Part shown: in pieces, positions 49,707 through 59,438 of the stretch
How positions within the stretch are numbered: the first letter of the stretch is position 1
How the letters are laid out: every line of letters begins with the position of its first letter
Assembly (NCBI GenBank): GCA_016793885.1
Contig: JAEUHE010000093.1
Span: forward strand, 1 to 64,000
Direction: 5' to 3'
DNA length: 64,000 nt
From: Verrucomicrobiales bacterium
Lineage (GTDB): Bacteria > Verrucomicrobiota > Verrucomicrobiia > Limisphaerales > UBA11320
The notes under the pieces: generated by a model
The model's database searches: none
What the model was told of the DNA's origin: nothing
What the model saw: the letters and a program-made list of their open reading frames with translations, nothing else
Made by a program: the position numbers and the translations under genes

Positions 49707-51971
49707 TCAAAAATCGCGGAACGAGCTGTCCAGCGGGTTAGATTCCCCGTGAGCCGCCGCCGCCTGCCCAGGCCCAGAGGCAGCTCGCTTCGAAACCTCC
49801 GGCATGGGCAGATCATCCCCCCCACTCGGACGAGTTACCTTTGCGCCATGCGCCGCCGATGCGGAAGTCCCCGAGCTCGGTTTGAACGTGTTGAGGGATG
49901 ACCCTGAACTTGAACCGGACTTCGATGGACGTGAGCTAGGAACGGCCGCCTGGGGCCGACGCACCGGTTCGGCCGCGCGAGGGGCCGAAGCCTCAACTCC
50001 TCCGGCAACTGCTCCCGTCACCAACTGTTCGGCGGCGCGAATGGCTTCACGCTGCGAAATAGATTGTGCTTTCAACTCTTCCGAGGCGCTGGCCGTCTGC
50101 TCGGCCGCGGCGGCGGTACCCTGCACGATCTTGTCGACTCGGCTCACCGCCAAATTAACCTGCGATAATCCCGTGCTCTGCTCCTGGGTGGCATTGGCGA
50201 TCTCATTCATCACCTGATTTACCGACTGGGTCTGGGTGACGATCGCTTGGAAGCTCTTTTCAACCTCCAGAGAGCGTTCCGTGACTTCGGTCAGACTGGT
50301 GACCACCCGCTCGCTGGCCCGCACGCCATTGGTGCTCTTCTGGATGGAGTCATCGATTCGTTGAGCCGTGTCCTTCGCCGCCTGGGCGCTGCGCTGAGCC
50401 AGGCTGCGAACTTCATCGGCAACCACCGCGAAGCCTAGGCCCGCCTCCCCGGCACGAGCCGCCTCCACCGCGGCATTCAGTGCCAGAATGTTGGTCTGGA
50501 AGGCGATCTCATCAATCGTCTTGACGATCTTTGCCACTTCGCCGCCGGAGATCTCAATGTCACGAACAGCGGTTTGCATATGGCCAACCGCACCGCGGAT
50601 CTGCTCCACGGTTTGTCCCATTCCGCGAAGCTGCTCCGCCCCCTGCTGGGCCGTTTGAAGGGCTTGACCGGAGGACTCGCGGGCGCTCCGCGCATTCTCG
50701 GCTGTCCGCTTGGTCATGCTCGCTATCTCCTCAAGTGCGGCGCCGCTCTCTTCGAGCGACGCGGCTTGATCACTGGCTCCTTCGGCGAGGGAATGGCTGG
50801 CGGAGGAAATCTGAATCGCCGCGCTCGACACATCATCGGTCAGAACTCGGATCGACTGCAATTGAGCGACGATCGGTCTGGCCAGTGACCGACCGAGCCA
50901 CCAGGCCGCCAACACCAACCCCACGATGCTCGCACCAAAGACGATCAAGTTGTTGCGCAACGCGGCCAGTGCCACGGCTTGAGCTTGAGCCTCCGGGACA
51001 CGTAACAGCAAACTCCAACCCAGCCCGGGAAATCCTAAGGCTCCCTTGGAACGCACGAATCCGGAGACGAACTGTCCAGGTTTGCGCTCGTGGGTCTCGT
51101 GAACAAAGCCCTGTTCCCCAGTGATCACGCGCTTCGCCGACTCAATTCCAGCGCTCGCCAGGTTGGACTTGAGAAAGGCCTCGCTGTCATGTTGAAACGA
51201 TTTGTTTCCGCCCCTGGCCATCGGATCGTGGGTCCCTAAAACACGCCCCTTGCTATCCAACAGAGTTAGCTCCGCCTGGTCGAATCCACGCTTGGCGGCA
51301 TCCTCGTAGGCATCCATCAGTATCTCCTCCACCAAAGAGAACTTGGCCGCATTATACCAGTAGGCAATGACCTTTCCTGCCGCGTCCTTAACCGGGGCCG
51401 AAAAACCCATCACGAGCCCCTGGTTGCCACAAGCCTTCTTCACCAACTCGCTCACCGCGAGGTCCTCTACGACGGTGCCGTCCAAAAGATCGCTCTTAAG
51501 AAACTTCCCTTCGCTCACCGCCTGAAACCAACTGGCCGACTTAAAATTCTGCTCGTAAAGCCAAGTTGTCTCCAAGGGCTTCCCACCAGAATCCCGGTCG
51601 TTGACCGCCAGGACACGCCCCTCTGGATCCACCGCCACCGAGAGATCATACAGCCCATATAAGCCGACGTAACGATTCATCACCTCGGCCACCGGATTCT
51701 TGTCGGATCCAACCTTATACCAGGCGTTTTGATCCTGGATTACGGAGTTCAGACCAAACGCCTGCACATCCCCATAACGCTCGAACAGATTGCGATCGAT
51801 GTCCTCCAGGGAGGCTTGAGCCGCCGCGCGGAAGGAGTCAGCGAGACGTTCGCCGAGTGTGTGGATGGATCGGGTGCTGAGGACACCGATTACCACCAAG
51901 GGAATTGCGCCAATCAACACAAAGCTGCAGACCAGCTTGGCGGTCAGGCTCCAGGTCTTCATTCTGTTCAT
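49707..51971 (-). CDS. Methyl-accepting chemotaxis protein
   Basis: The ATG at 51971 ([17 protein letters not shown]) is chosen; 754 residues, with ATG at 51962 also possible. A first membrane span (about 14-36), a periplasmic sensor of roughly 300 residues with dCache-like features ([30 protein letters not shown]), a second span ([20 protein letters not shown]) and the cytoplasmic coiled-coil signalling domain follow. The hairpin tip [20 protein letters not shown] is standard. After residue 660 comes a long disordered Ser/Pro/Gly linker ending in SFRDF. That pentapeptide fits x-[HFYW]-x-x-[HFYW], the CheR/CheB docking motif. No HAMP domain is obvious. Ligand unknown. Confidence 0.94.
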   Translation of the reverse strand: MNRMKTWSLTAKLVCSFVLIGAIPLVVIGVLSTRSIHTLGERLADSFRAAAQASLEDIDRNLFERYGDVQAFGLNSVIQDQNAWYKVGSDKNPVAEVMNRYVGLYGLYDLSVAVDPEGRVLAVNDRDSGGKPLETTWLYEQNFKSASWFQAVSEGKFLKSDLLDGTVVEDLAVSELVKKACGNQGLVMGFSAPVKDAAGKVIAYWYNAAKFSLVEEILMDAYEDAAKRGFDQAELTLLDSKGRVLGTHDPMARGGNKSFQHDSEAFLKSNLASAGIESAKRVITGEQGFVHETHERKPGQFVSGFVRSKGALGFPGLGWSLLLRVPEAQAQAVALAALRNNLIVFGASIVGLVLAAWWLGRSLARPIVAQLQSIRVLTDDVSSAAIQISSASHSLAEGASDQAASLEESGAALEEIASMTKRTAENARSARESSGQALQTAQQGAEQLRGMGQTVEQIRGAVGHMQTAVRDIEISGGEVAKIVKTIDEIAFQTNILALNAAVEAARAGEAGLGFAVVADEVRSLAQRSAQAAKDTAQRIDDSIQKSTNGVRASERVVTSLTEVTERSLEVEKSFQAIVTQTQSVNQVMNEIANATQEQSTGLSQVNLAVSRVDKIVQGTAAAAEQTASASEELKAQSISQREAIRAAEQLVTGAVAGGVEASAPRAAEPVRRPQAAVPSSRPSKSGSSSGSSLNTFKPSSGTSASAAHGAKVTRPSGGDDLPMPEVSKRAASGPGQAAAAHGESNPLDSSFRDF

Positions 51972-52113
51972 AGGATATTCAAACTTCGTCGGTCCCAGGA
52001 GACCTGGCACATCCCACGCACCCGGCAACACATCAAGAGCGTCGACCAGATCTCTTCCTTATGGATATCGGCGATTGGAAAACAATCTTGATCAAATCTT
52101 CATGTTCCAGCGA

Positions 52114-52623
52114 TCACGCTGCCGCCGCGGATCGCAGTCCTTTCAACGCCTCCTCGCAGATCACCCGGTCGATATCCAAAAGGGTCTTCACCCCCCCTTT
52201 CACTTTCGCGATTCCGAGGATGTAGTCGATGTTCAGACGCACACCAAAGTCAGGCGTCGGTTCGATGTCGGCCGGTGGGATGTTGCTGACCTCCTCGACT
52301 GCGTCCACCATTAGTCCCATGAGCGATTTGCCTCGCGCAGCAAGCTCAACCACGATGACGCACGTGCGCTCGCTCTGTGTACCCTTGGGAAGTCCGAACT
52401 TCGCTCGCAAGTCAGCCACCGGGACAACCTTACCCCGCAGGTTGATCACGCCGCGCATGTAAGACGGCATGCATGGCACGTGAGTGATCTCGGGCAAACG
52501 AATGATCTCCCGCACCTGCAAGATTCCTAGTCCGTAGGATTCCCTTCCCAACGAAAACGTCAGGAACTTTCCACCCTTGCAAGCAACCAACCCCTCCTCT
52601 TTCGATCCAACAGCAACGTTCAT
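52114..52623 (-). CDS. cheW: Chemotaxis coupling protein CheW
   Basis: The ATG at 52623 (MNVAVGSKEEG), with GGA four bases upstream, gives 169 residues. The CheW fold is recognisable: FLTFSLGRESYGLGILQVRE, THVPCMPSYMRGVINLRGKV, PVADLRAKFGLP and GLMVDAVEEVSNIP. It links chemoreceptors to CheA, which is not in the window. It lies 142 bases upstream of the chemoreceptor gene on the same strand. Confidence 0.94.
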   Translation of the reverse strand: MNVAVGSKEEGLVACKGGKFLTFSLGRESYGLGILQVREIIRLPEITHVPCMPSYMRGVINLRGKVVPVADLRAKFGLPKGTQSERTCVIVVELAARGKSLMGLMVDAVEEVSNIPPADIEPTPDFGVRLNIDYILGIAKVKGGVKTLLDIDRVICEEALKGLRSAAAA

Positions 52624-52790
52624 AGATCCTTTCCTGCCCAGGGCACTCCCCACCGGAACGACGGCTCACACCAGCCCTAGGTCAGTGTTCTATCGGCAGA
52701 CCACCTCGGGAAGCAGAAGAGATTATTTCGAGAGCTACGCCTCAGAAATCCAGGGAACGAGGTCACCGGGCAGGGGGACGGGGCTCGAGA

Positions 52791-53570
52791 CTAGGACGGC
52801 CGAGGGGTAAACCTGGGATCGGCGCAGCAACGAAGCTCATGAGCGAGAAGAGCAACCACCGATACCACCGCTGTAGGACAGCGTAATGTCCACGGCCCCA
52901 GAGTAATCGGACAGACACCACGTTCCGCCAGTTTTTGAAGCTCGTCCGGGGTGAAGTCTCCCTCCGGCCCTACCCAAATCTGGATGGATCGCGGGCTGAC
53001 ACCTGATCGCTCCTGGTACTTGGCCAAGACTCCGCGAACCTCGTCGGCCCCGGCGGCCAAAGAGGCCACCAGTGACAGATCGGGCGCAGATTCTTGGGAG
53101 AGAAGGGAGGCGAAGGTCGCCGGCACCTGGATCGCCGGAGCCCAGAGGTTCCCGCTCTGCTTCATGGCTTCGCGCGCCGTGGTCTGCCACTTCTCCTGTT
53201 TGGACAGGGCTTCCTGCCCCGACAGACGGACAATGCCCCGCTCAGCGATCAGCGGAACAATCTCGGAAACTCCCAACTCCGTGGCTTGCTCGACGATCTC
53301 ATCGAAAAGCTGTCCTTTGGGAATGGCGGCAATCAGGCAAATTCGACCAACGGGGGCCGGCTGACTGAGCGTGGAAAGGATCTCAAGAACGACACTCGAC
53401 TTCGTGCTGCTGGTGACCCGACACTGGTAAGACTTGCCAGCTCCGTCGAGCACCACCGCGGCATCCCCCGCCTCCAGACGAAGTACCCGCGCCGCGTGAT
53501 GCGCTTCAGCCCCCTGAAGCACCAGGTTTCGGTCCTGACACCGCTCCGGAGGAAGGAAGAAGCGGTGCAT
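52791..53570 (-). CDS. rsmE: 16S rRNA (uracil-1498-N3)-methyltransferase-like
   Basis: The 259-residue protein starts MHRFFLPPERC and has the RsmE order: an N-terminal PUA-like part (HHAARVLRLEAGDAAVVLDG) and a SPOUT knot domain (LIAAIPKGQLFDEIVEQATELG, ERGIVRLSGQEAL). The GPEGDFTPDE motif for SAM is kept. The last motif, LGxRILRxETA in most members, reads LGPWTLRCPTA, so a catalytic-region glutamate and an arginine are altered. It may still be active. Its start lies 12 bases after the dnaJ stop, at the end of a chaperone operon. Confidence 0.88.
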   Translation of the reverse strand: MHRFFLPPERCQDRNLVLQGAEAHHAARVLRLEAGDAAVVLDGAGKSYQCRVTSSTKSSVVLEILSTLSQPAPVGRICLIAAIPKGQLFDEIVEQATELGVSEIVPLIAERGIVRLSGQEALSKQEKWQTTAREAMKQSGNLWAPAIQVPATFASLLSQESAPDLSLVASLAAGADEVRGVLAKYQERSGVSPRSIQIWVGPEGDFTPDELQKLAERGVCPITLGPWTLRCPTAVVSVVALLAHELRCCADPRFTPRPS

Positions 53571-53582
53571 CAGGGAGAAAGG

Positions 53583-54707
53583 TCAGCGAAAGAAATTCTT
53601 GGCACGCTCGAGAAAGCTCATCCCGATGGGATTCACGGTCTCATCGCACAGGAGCGCAAACTCCTCCAGCTTGGCCCGCTGGGCGGCATTCAGCTTCGAG
53701 GGCACCTCAACGATGACCCGCACGTGAAGATCTCCGTGTCCATGCCCGTGAACATTCCGCACCCCTTTGCCCTTCAGCCGGAAAGTGGTGCCGCTCTGGG
53801 ATCCGGCCGGGATCCGAATATGCGCCTTGCCGGTCAAGGTAGGAACCTCCACTTCGGCTCCTAGCGCAGCCTGGACAAAACTGATCGGAAGCTCGCAATG
53901 AAGATCATCACCTTCGCGCTCAAACACGTCGTGAGCCCGAACATGCAAAACTACGTAAAGGTCACCGCCCCCGCCGCCCCGAACTCCAGCCTCCCCTTCC
54001 CCGGCCGACCGCAACCGCGTACCCGTGTCGACGCCTGCAGGGATGCGTAGCTTGACCTTGTTCGGACGCTCAACCCGTCCAGCCCCCTCACAACTCTTGC
54101 AGGGATTCTCCAGCATCTGTCCCTGCCCGTTGCAGCGAGGACAGTTCTGAGCGATGCTAAAAATTCCTCGCGCCATGACCACCTGCCCTCGTCCGCCGCA
54201 GGTCGTGCAGGTCCGCTTGCGCGGAGATCCGTCCGCGCCGGAGCCCGAGCAACGCTCGCAGCTCGAGAGTCGGCTGACCGCGATCTCCTTCTCGCATCCG
54301 TTAACCGCCTCCTCAAAAGTCAGTTCCAAGTCATAGCGAAGATCATCGCCCCGCTGCGGAGCCCGTGGATCGGCACGGCGACCACCCAGAAACTCCTCGA
54401 AAATGCTGCCGCCAAAAACCTCGCGGAAAATATCCGCCGGGTCATGGAAGCCACCGCCGCCCGCGCTCGCCCGACGCCGTGGATCAAAGGCGTCATGTCC
54501 CATTTGATCGTAGGCCGCTCGCTTCTGCGGATCGTTCAGGACCTCATAGGCCTCACCCAGTTCCTTGAACTTCTCCTCGGCCCCTTTGTCCCCGGGGTTT
54601 TTATCCGGATGATACTTAATGGCCATCTTGCGATAAGCCTTCTTCAAGTCATCCTCAGTCGCGTTCTTGGGTACCCCCAAGACCTCGTAGTAATCTCGCT
54701 TGGCCAT
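53583..54707 (-). CDS. dnaJ: Chaperone DnaJ
   Basis: The 374-residue protein has the J domain ([12 protein letters not shown] to about residue 70, with HPDKNPGD), a G/F linker, the zinc domain with four repeats [24 protein letters not shown] and CKSCEGAG, and the C-terminal substrate-binding domains. It delivers clients to DnaK and triggers ATP hydrolysis. It follows grpE by six bases. dnaK is not in the window, so here the pair is separated from its main partner. Confidence 0.97.
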   Translation of the reverse strand: MAKRDYYEVLGVPKNATEDDLKKAYRKMAIKYHPDKNPGDKGAEEKFKELGEAYEVLNDPQKRAAYDQMGHDAFDPRRRASAGGGGFHDPADIFREVFGGSIFEEFLGGRRADPRAPQRGDDLRYDLELTFEEAVNGCEKEIAVSRLSSCERCSGSGADGSPRKRTCTTCGGRGQVVMARGIFSIAQNCPRCNGQGQMLENPCKSCEGAGRVERPNKVKLRIPAGVDTGTRLRSAGEGEAGVRGGGGGDLYVVLHVRAHDVFEREGDDLHCELPISFVQAALGAEVEVPTLTGKAHIRIPAGSQSGTTFRLKGKGVRNVHGHGHGDLHVRVIVEVPSKLNAAQRAKLEEFALLCDETVNPIGMSFLERAKNFFR

Positions 54708-54713
54708 TGAAGC

Positions 54714-55277
54714 TTAGGAGGCAGGCGCCTTCGAAACGATCACTGTCGCCGGCCTTAGCAGGCGTTCGCGCAGCCGATAGCCCTTGCGGAGCTGCTGCAG
54801 GACATGGCCTTCGGCAACCTCCGAGGATTCCTGCTGCGAGACCGCTTCGTGGATGTTCGGGTCAAAGGGCTGCCCTAGGGCGTTCACCTCAGCGAGGCCG
54901 GCATCCATCAACACCGTACGCAGCTGTTGGTGAATCATGTTGACCCCCGTGCGCAAGGATTCGGCCGTGGCGTTCGAAGCCTGATTGGCAGCCATCAACG
55001 CCATCTCGAAGTTGTCCATCACGGGAACAAGCTTTTCGAGCAGTCCCTCGGTGGCGTATTTGAGGGCGTCTTGCCGCTCGCGGGCCGCGCGTTTCTTGAA
55101 ATTGTCGAAATCGGCGGTCGTCCGCAGCAACGCATTCCAATTCTCTTCGGCCTTGGCGGCCTTGGCTTGCAGAGCCACCCAAGCCTCCGGAGAGAAGTCC
55201 GGCTCGGGCACCCCACCCTGGGGATCCGAACCCGTGCCCTCGGACGACGGTGCCGCAGTTGGTTCACGATTTTCCAT
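54714..55277 (-). CDS. grpE: Nucleotide exchange factor GrpE
   Basis: The ATG at 55277 ([16 protein letters not shown]) is used since the upstream frame overlaps secA; 187 residues. A disordered acidic start, a long coiled coil ([19 protein letters not shown]) and the GrpE head with [12 protein letters not shown] and [18 protein letters not shown] are seen. It drives ADP release from DnaK. It lies 46 bases after secA and six before dnaJ. Confidence 0.96.
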   Translation of the reverse strand: MENREPTAAPSSEGTGSDPQGGVPEPDFSPEAWVALQAKAAKAEENWNALLRTTADFDNFKKRAARERQDALKYATEGLLEKLVPVMDNFEMALMAANQASNATAESLRTGVNMIHQQLRTVLMDAGLAEVNALGQPFDPNIHEAVSQQESSEVAEGHVLQQLRKGYRLRERLLRPATVIVSKAPAS

Positions 55278-55323
55278 ACGCTTGCTGTCTGAACAATCAA
55301 TCTGTAATGGGTCTCGAATCGGA

Positions 55324-58300
55324 TCAGTGCTTGCCGCAGCACTGCTTGTACTTCTTGCCGCTTCCACAGGGGCAAGGATCGTTGCGCCCCACTTTCGGCC
55401 CGAGCCGAACCGGAGTGGCTTTGGCGACCGCCTCCGAGGCCTCGCTCACCATGTCGCTGGCGTTGCCAGCCCCAGCTCCCGAACCACCCGCAGGGCTGGC
55501 TCCGCCACCAAATGAACTGGCCTCCGCATGAATGGTCTGTGCGCGCTGCTGCATGCCCCGGAGGAAATTCTCGAAGGCGCGCAGGCTGGAGGCGCTGCGG
55601 AAGATGTTGTGGCAGATCTCCGACTTCACGCCCACCATCATCTCCTCAAACACCTTGAACGCTTCCGCCTTGTACTCAATCAGCGGATCCCGCTGACCAT
55701 AAGCCCGAAGGCCGATGCTGTTTCGGAGGCTGTCCATGTGATAGAGATGCTCCTGCCACAGGCGATCGATGGCGGAGATCATCGTGATCCTCTCCATCTG
55801 ATTCAACGCCTTGGTATCCTCATGGCTGACCTTCAGCTCGTACGCCTGGCGCACTTCATCGACCACGAAGCGGCACAACGCAAACTGATGCGCGCTCAGG
55901 CCGTCAAATACCGAACCCGCCACCGGCGCTTCCTGCCCCTCCTCCGCCCGTTTCACCAGCTGCTCTTCGGTGACGCCCAGGGGGAAATTCAGGTTTATCC
56001 AGTCGGAAAGCCCGCGGAGATTCCATTCACGCGGCTCGGATGTCGGGGCGGTGAACTCGTCGACCTTGGCGATGACCACCTCCTCCATCACATCCATCAA
56101 CTGGTCGCGCACATCCTCACCATGGAGGATCTCGTTGCGGAAGCCATAGATGACCTCCCGCTGCTTATTCATGACGTCGTCATACTCCAGCGTGCGTTTC
56201 CGCTGCTGGAAATTATGCTGCTCGACGCGCTTCTGAGCCTGTTCGATGGATCGATTCAGGAAAGGATGCTCCAGCTCCTGCCCTTCCTCCAACCCCACCC
56301 GCTCCATGACTTTCACGATGCGATCGGAACCGAACAAACGCATGAGATCGTCCTCCAGCGAGATGAAAAAGTGCGACGAGCCCGGATCACCCTGACGCGC
56401 GCAACGACCGCGCAGCTGCCGATCAATACGACGCGATTCGTGACGTTCGGTGCCGATCACGTGCAGCCCTCCCAGCTCCGCCACCCCAGGTCCGAGCTTA
56501 ATATCCGTGCCACGGCCAGCCATGTTGGTGGCAATCGTGACCCCGCCCCGCTGGCCGGCCATGGAGACGATCTCCGCTTCCTGCTGATGGAACTTCGCGT
56601 TGAGCACCTTGTGAACGATGCCGGCTTCCTTGAGCATGCGAGAGAGCCCTTCGCTGGTCTCCACCGAAACGGTGCCCACCAAGATCGGACGGCCCTGGGC
56701 ATGCACTTCGCGAATTTCCTTCAGCACGGCAGCGAACTTCTCGCGCCTAGTCTTGTAAACCGTGTCATTGCTGTCCTTGCGGACACAGGGTCGATTGGTG
56801 GGAATCACCAGCACACCCAGTTTGTAAATGTCGTGAAACTCGTTGGCCTCGGTCTCGGCCGTTCCCGTCATTCCCGCCAGCTTTTGATACAGACGGAAAT
56901 AGTTCTGAATCGTGATGGTGGCGTAGGTTTGTGTTTCTTTCTCAACCTCAACCCCTTCCTTGGCCTCGACCGCCGCGTGAAGCCCTTCGCTCCACCGACG
57001 ACCCGTCATCAATCGGCCGGTGTTCTCATCGACGATGATGACCTTATTGTCCTGCACCACGTAGTGGACATCGCACAGGTAGAGGCTGTAGGCCTTGAGC
57101 AACTGCGAGATAACATGGATCTTCTGAGCCTTGTCCTCCATCTGCGTCTGCAACGCGGCTTTGGCGGCCAATCGATCTTGGGCCGTGAGAGAACCGTCCG
57201 AATCGATTCGGTGAAACTCAGTGGGCAAATCGGGGAGCAAAAAGGAATCGGCGTCCTTGGGGCTCAAGAAACTCCGCCCCTTCTCGGTCAGATCCGCCTC
57301 GTGGCTCTTCTCCTCGATCGCGAAAAAAAGCTCCTCCTTCTGGGCATAAAGCTCCTTCTTGGACTGGTCGGCATGCAGCCGCAACTCCGCCTTCTGCATC
57401 AAGGAGGCCAGGGAGGGATCTTCCAAGAGATGCCTAAGCCCCTCAGAACGTGGGTTACCCGTCTTGACCCGGTAGAGAAGCAAACCTAGCTCCATCTCCA
57501 GTATGTCAGGATCCTTGGGGTTCGATCCGTCCGCCGGACGCAGTTTTTTGAGCACGTCCTGCGCTTCACGCAAAAACCGGACGCACAGCTGCTCTTGAGC
57601 GTGAACCAGGCTCTGAACGACCCCTTTCATCTGGGCGTAGAGCCCGTTGTCAGCGTTGATGACCGCCGGACCGCTGATGATCAGGGGAGTCCGGGCCTCG
57701 TCGATGAGAATGGAATCCACCTCGTCGACGATGGCGAAATAGTGGCCGCGCTGAACCTGATATTCGCGCTTTTCAGCCATGCCGTTGTCACGCAAGTAGT
57801 CAAAACCAAACTCAGCGTTCGTGCCATAGGTGATGTCACACGAATACTGTTGGCGGCGGACATCTGGGGGTTGGTCGTGGATGATGCAGCCGACGGTCAA
57901 CCCCAGAAAACGATAAACCGCCCCCATCCATTCGCTATCGCGAGCGGCCAGGTAATCGTTGACCGTCACCACGTGAACCCCTCGGCCCGTGAGAGCGTTC
58001 AAGTAGGTTGGTAAAGTAGCCACCAAAGTCTTGCCTTCGCCCGTGGCCATTTCCGAAATGCGGCCGCTGTGAAGCGCCCAGCCCCCGATCAACTGGACGT
58101 CGAAGGGAACCATCTCCCAGCGAATGGGATGCCCCCGCACAATGACGTCTTTGCCACACAGACGACGGCAGGCATTCTTCACCACGGCGAACGCTTCAGG
58201 AAGAATCGCGTTCAGCTCCTTGGCGAGTTCATCATTGTCCTGGATGGCCGCGAGCTTGGCCTTCCAGTCCGCGGTTTTCTGGCGAAGGACCTCCTCGGGC

Positions 58301-58413
58301 TGAGACTGCAAGCTCTGCTCGATCTCGTTGATACGTGCAACCATAGGGCGCACGCGCCTGATTTCTCGGTCGTTCTTCGAGCCGAAAACCTTTTTAATGA
58401 TAAATCCTAACAT
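55324..58413 (-). CDS. secA: Preprotein translocase ATPase SecA
   Basis: The 1029-residue motor pushes precursors through SecYEG. Motifs: Walker A ATGEGKT, the DEVD-type VDEVDSILIDEARTP, NMAGRGTDIKLGPGV, and GTERHESRRIDRQLRGR. The C-terminus ends with a zinc SEC-C tail, [19 protein letters not shown], that binds SecB or ribosomes. The protein is about 130 residues longer than the E. coli form, mainly from an insert near residues 260-400 (QKAELRLHADQSKKELYAQ) in the preprotein cross-linking region. It is followed by grpE after 46 bases. A full-length antisense frame here is a composition effect. Confidence 0.97.
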   Translation of the reverse strand: MLGFIIKKVFGSKNDREIRRVRPMVARINEIEQSLQSQPEEVLRQKTADWKAKLAAIQDNDELAKELNAILPEAFAVVKNACRRLCGKDVIVRGHPIRWEMVPFDVQLIGGWALHSGRISEMATGEGKTLVATLPTYLNALTGRGVHVVTVNDYLAARDSEWMGAVYRFLGLTVGCIIHDQPPDVRRQQYSCDITYGTNAEFGFDYLRDNGMAEKREYQVQRGHYFAIVDEVDSILIDEARTPLIISGPAVINADNGLYAQMKGVVQSLVHAQEQLCVRFLREAQDVLKKLRPADGSNPKDPDILEMELGLLLYRVKTGNPRSEGLRHLLEDPSLASLMQKAELRLHADQSKKELYAQKEELFFAIEEKSHEADLTEKGRSFLSPKDADSFLLPDLPTEFHRIDSDGSLTAQDRLAAKAALQTQMEDKAQKIHVISQLLKAYSLYLCDVHYVVQDNKVIIVDENTGRLMTGRRWSEGLHAAVEAKEGVEVEKETQTYATITIQNYFRLYQKLAGMTGTAETEANEFHDIYKLGVLVIPTNRPCVRKDSNDTVYKTRREKFAAVLKEIREVHAQGRPILVGTVSVETSEGLSRMLKEAGIVHKVLNAKFHQQEAEIVSMAGQRGGVTIATNMAGRGTDIKLGPGVAELGGLHVIGTERHESRRIDRQLRGRCARQGDPGSSHFFISLEDDLMRLFGSDRIVKVMERVGLEEGQELEHPFLNRSIEQAQKRVEQHNFQQRKRTLEYDDVMNKQREVIYGFRNEILHGEDVRDQLMDVMEEVVIAKVDEFTAPTSEPREWNLRGLSDWINLNFPLGVTEEQLVKRAEEGQEAPVAGSVFDGLSAHQFALCRFVVDEVRQAYELKVSHEDTKALNQMERITMISAIDRLWQEHLYHMDSLRNSIGLRAYGQRDPLIEYKAEAFKVFEEMMVGVKSEICHNIFRSASSLRAFENFLRGMQQRAQTIHAEASSFGGGASPAGGSGAGAGNASDMVSEASEAVAKATPVRLGPKVGRNDPCPCGSGKKYKQCCGKH

Positions 58414-58462
58414 GATACCCTCATCACAAGTGCCCGGAACCTACGGGAAGCGTTATCTACCG

Positions 58463-59278
58463 TCAAAAAGAATTGGCCATATACCGGCGCAGATATTTCA
58501 CAGCCACCGTTAACTCCTTCGGCCAAGGAGCCCGAATCTCAAGGGGTAAACCCGTGACGGGATGCTTGAACCAAATTCGCTCCGCATGCAGGGCCGGCCC
58601 GGTCGTGAGCGGTCGCTCGCTCTTCCCATCCTTGACCTGATAGCGTTTTTTCATCTGAGATAGCAGCAACTGTTTGCCGCCGTAGGGCTTATCTCCACAG
58701 GCCGGCAGCTTGATATGTTGCAGATGGGCACGAACTTGATGGTGACGATGCGTGGACAGCCGACAGTTAAGCAGGGAATACCCTCTGAACTTCTCAGCGA
58801 TGGTCAACTCGGTCCGTGCCATCTTGCCTTTTTTGGTGTCAACCCGTTGAAGATCGGGACGCTGAGGATGCTCGATTAGCCCGGCGTTGACCGTCAACTT
58901 CGCCTGCCCCAGATCACCCGCCACCAGGGCCACATAGCCCAGATAGGGCTTGCCCGTGCTGAACTCATTGGCCAACGCGATCAACACCGGTTTCGATTTA
59001 GCCATGAGGAGTACGCCACTGACCTCCGGATCCAGCCGATGGGTACTGGCCAGGTAGGATAAGTGACGGGAGGTAGCAAAGGGTTTAGCCTGAGCGATCC
59101 CGGCATGAAGAAGGCCCATCAGATGAGGCATTCGCGGGGCCTCACGGTCGGGCGTAGCGTGCAGCCCGGCCGGCTTCGAAACCGCCAGCAAGTGCTCGTC
59201 CTCGTAGAGCACCTCAATCTCCCAAAACAGATGAGCCTCGGGAACGGACAATTTTATAGGGAGTGGATGGGTTGTCAT
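58463..59278 (-). CDS. RluA-family pseudouridine synthase
   Basis: The ATG at 59278 (MTTHPLPIKLSVPE) is the best start; the longer frame overlaps the preceding gene. The 271-residue enzyme contains LLAVSKPAGL and the catalytic motif HRLDPEVSGVLLMA with the active-site aspartate, then RTELTIAE and HRHHQVRAHLQHI. There is no S4 domain at the N-terminus. It changes uridine to pseudouridine in rRNA or tRNA; the target site is not known. It lies 49 bases before secA. Confidence 0.92.
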   Translation of the reverse strand: MTTHPLPIKLSVPEAHLFWEIEVLYEDEHLLAVSKPAGLHATPDREAPRMPHLMGLLHAGIAQAKPFATSRHLSYLASTHRLDPEVSGVLLMAKSKPVLIALANEFSTGKPYLGYVALVAGDLGQAKLTVNAGLIEHPQRPDLQRVDTKKGKMARTELTIAEKFRGYSLLNCRLSTHRHHQVRAHLQHIKLPACGDKPYGGKQLLLSQMKKRYQVKDGKSERPLTTGPALHAERIWFKHPVTGLPLEIRAPWPKELTVAVKYLRRYMANSF

Positions 59279-59438
59279 GTGGTGAACGAGGTCGTGCGGA
59301 GCAAAGCCAACCGAGCGACCTGTTGGTTGAGAGTCCCACTGGCTGCTGGGCGTGGAGAGATTCCAACCACCCAGGGACGGATCACATCCGCCTCCACGCT
59401 CCCTGAGGAACAGGGACGTAAACCCAGCTCCGACTCCG

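Noticed and set aside
55528-57489. 653-residue open frame antisense to secA
   Set aside because: It lies wholly opposite secA, has no ribosome-binding site or known motif, and its length is explained by the G+C bias at third codon positions of secA.
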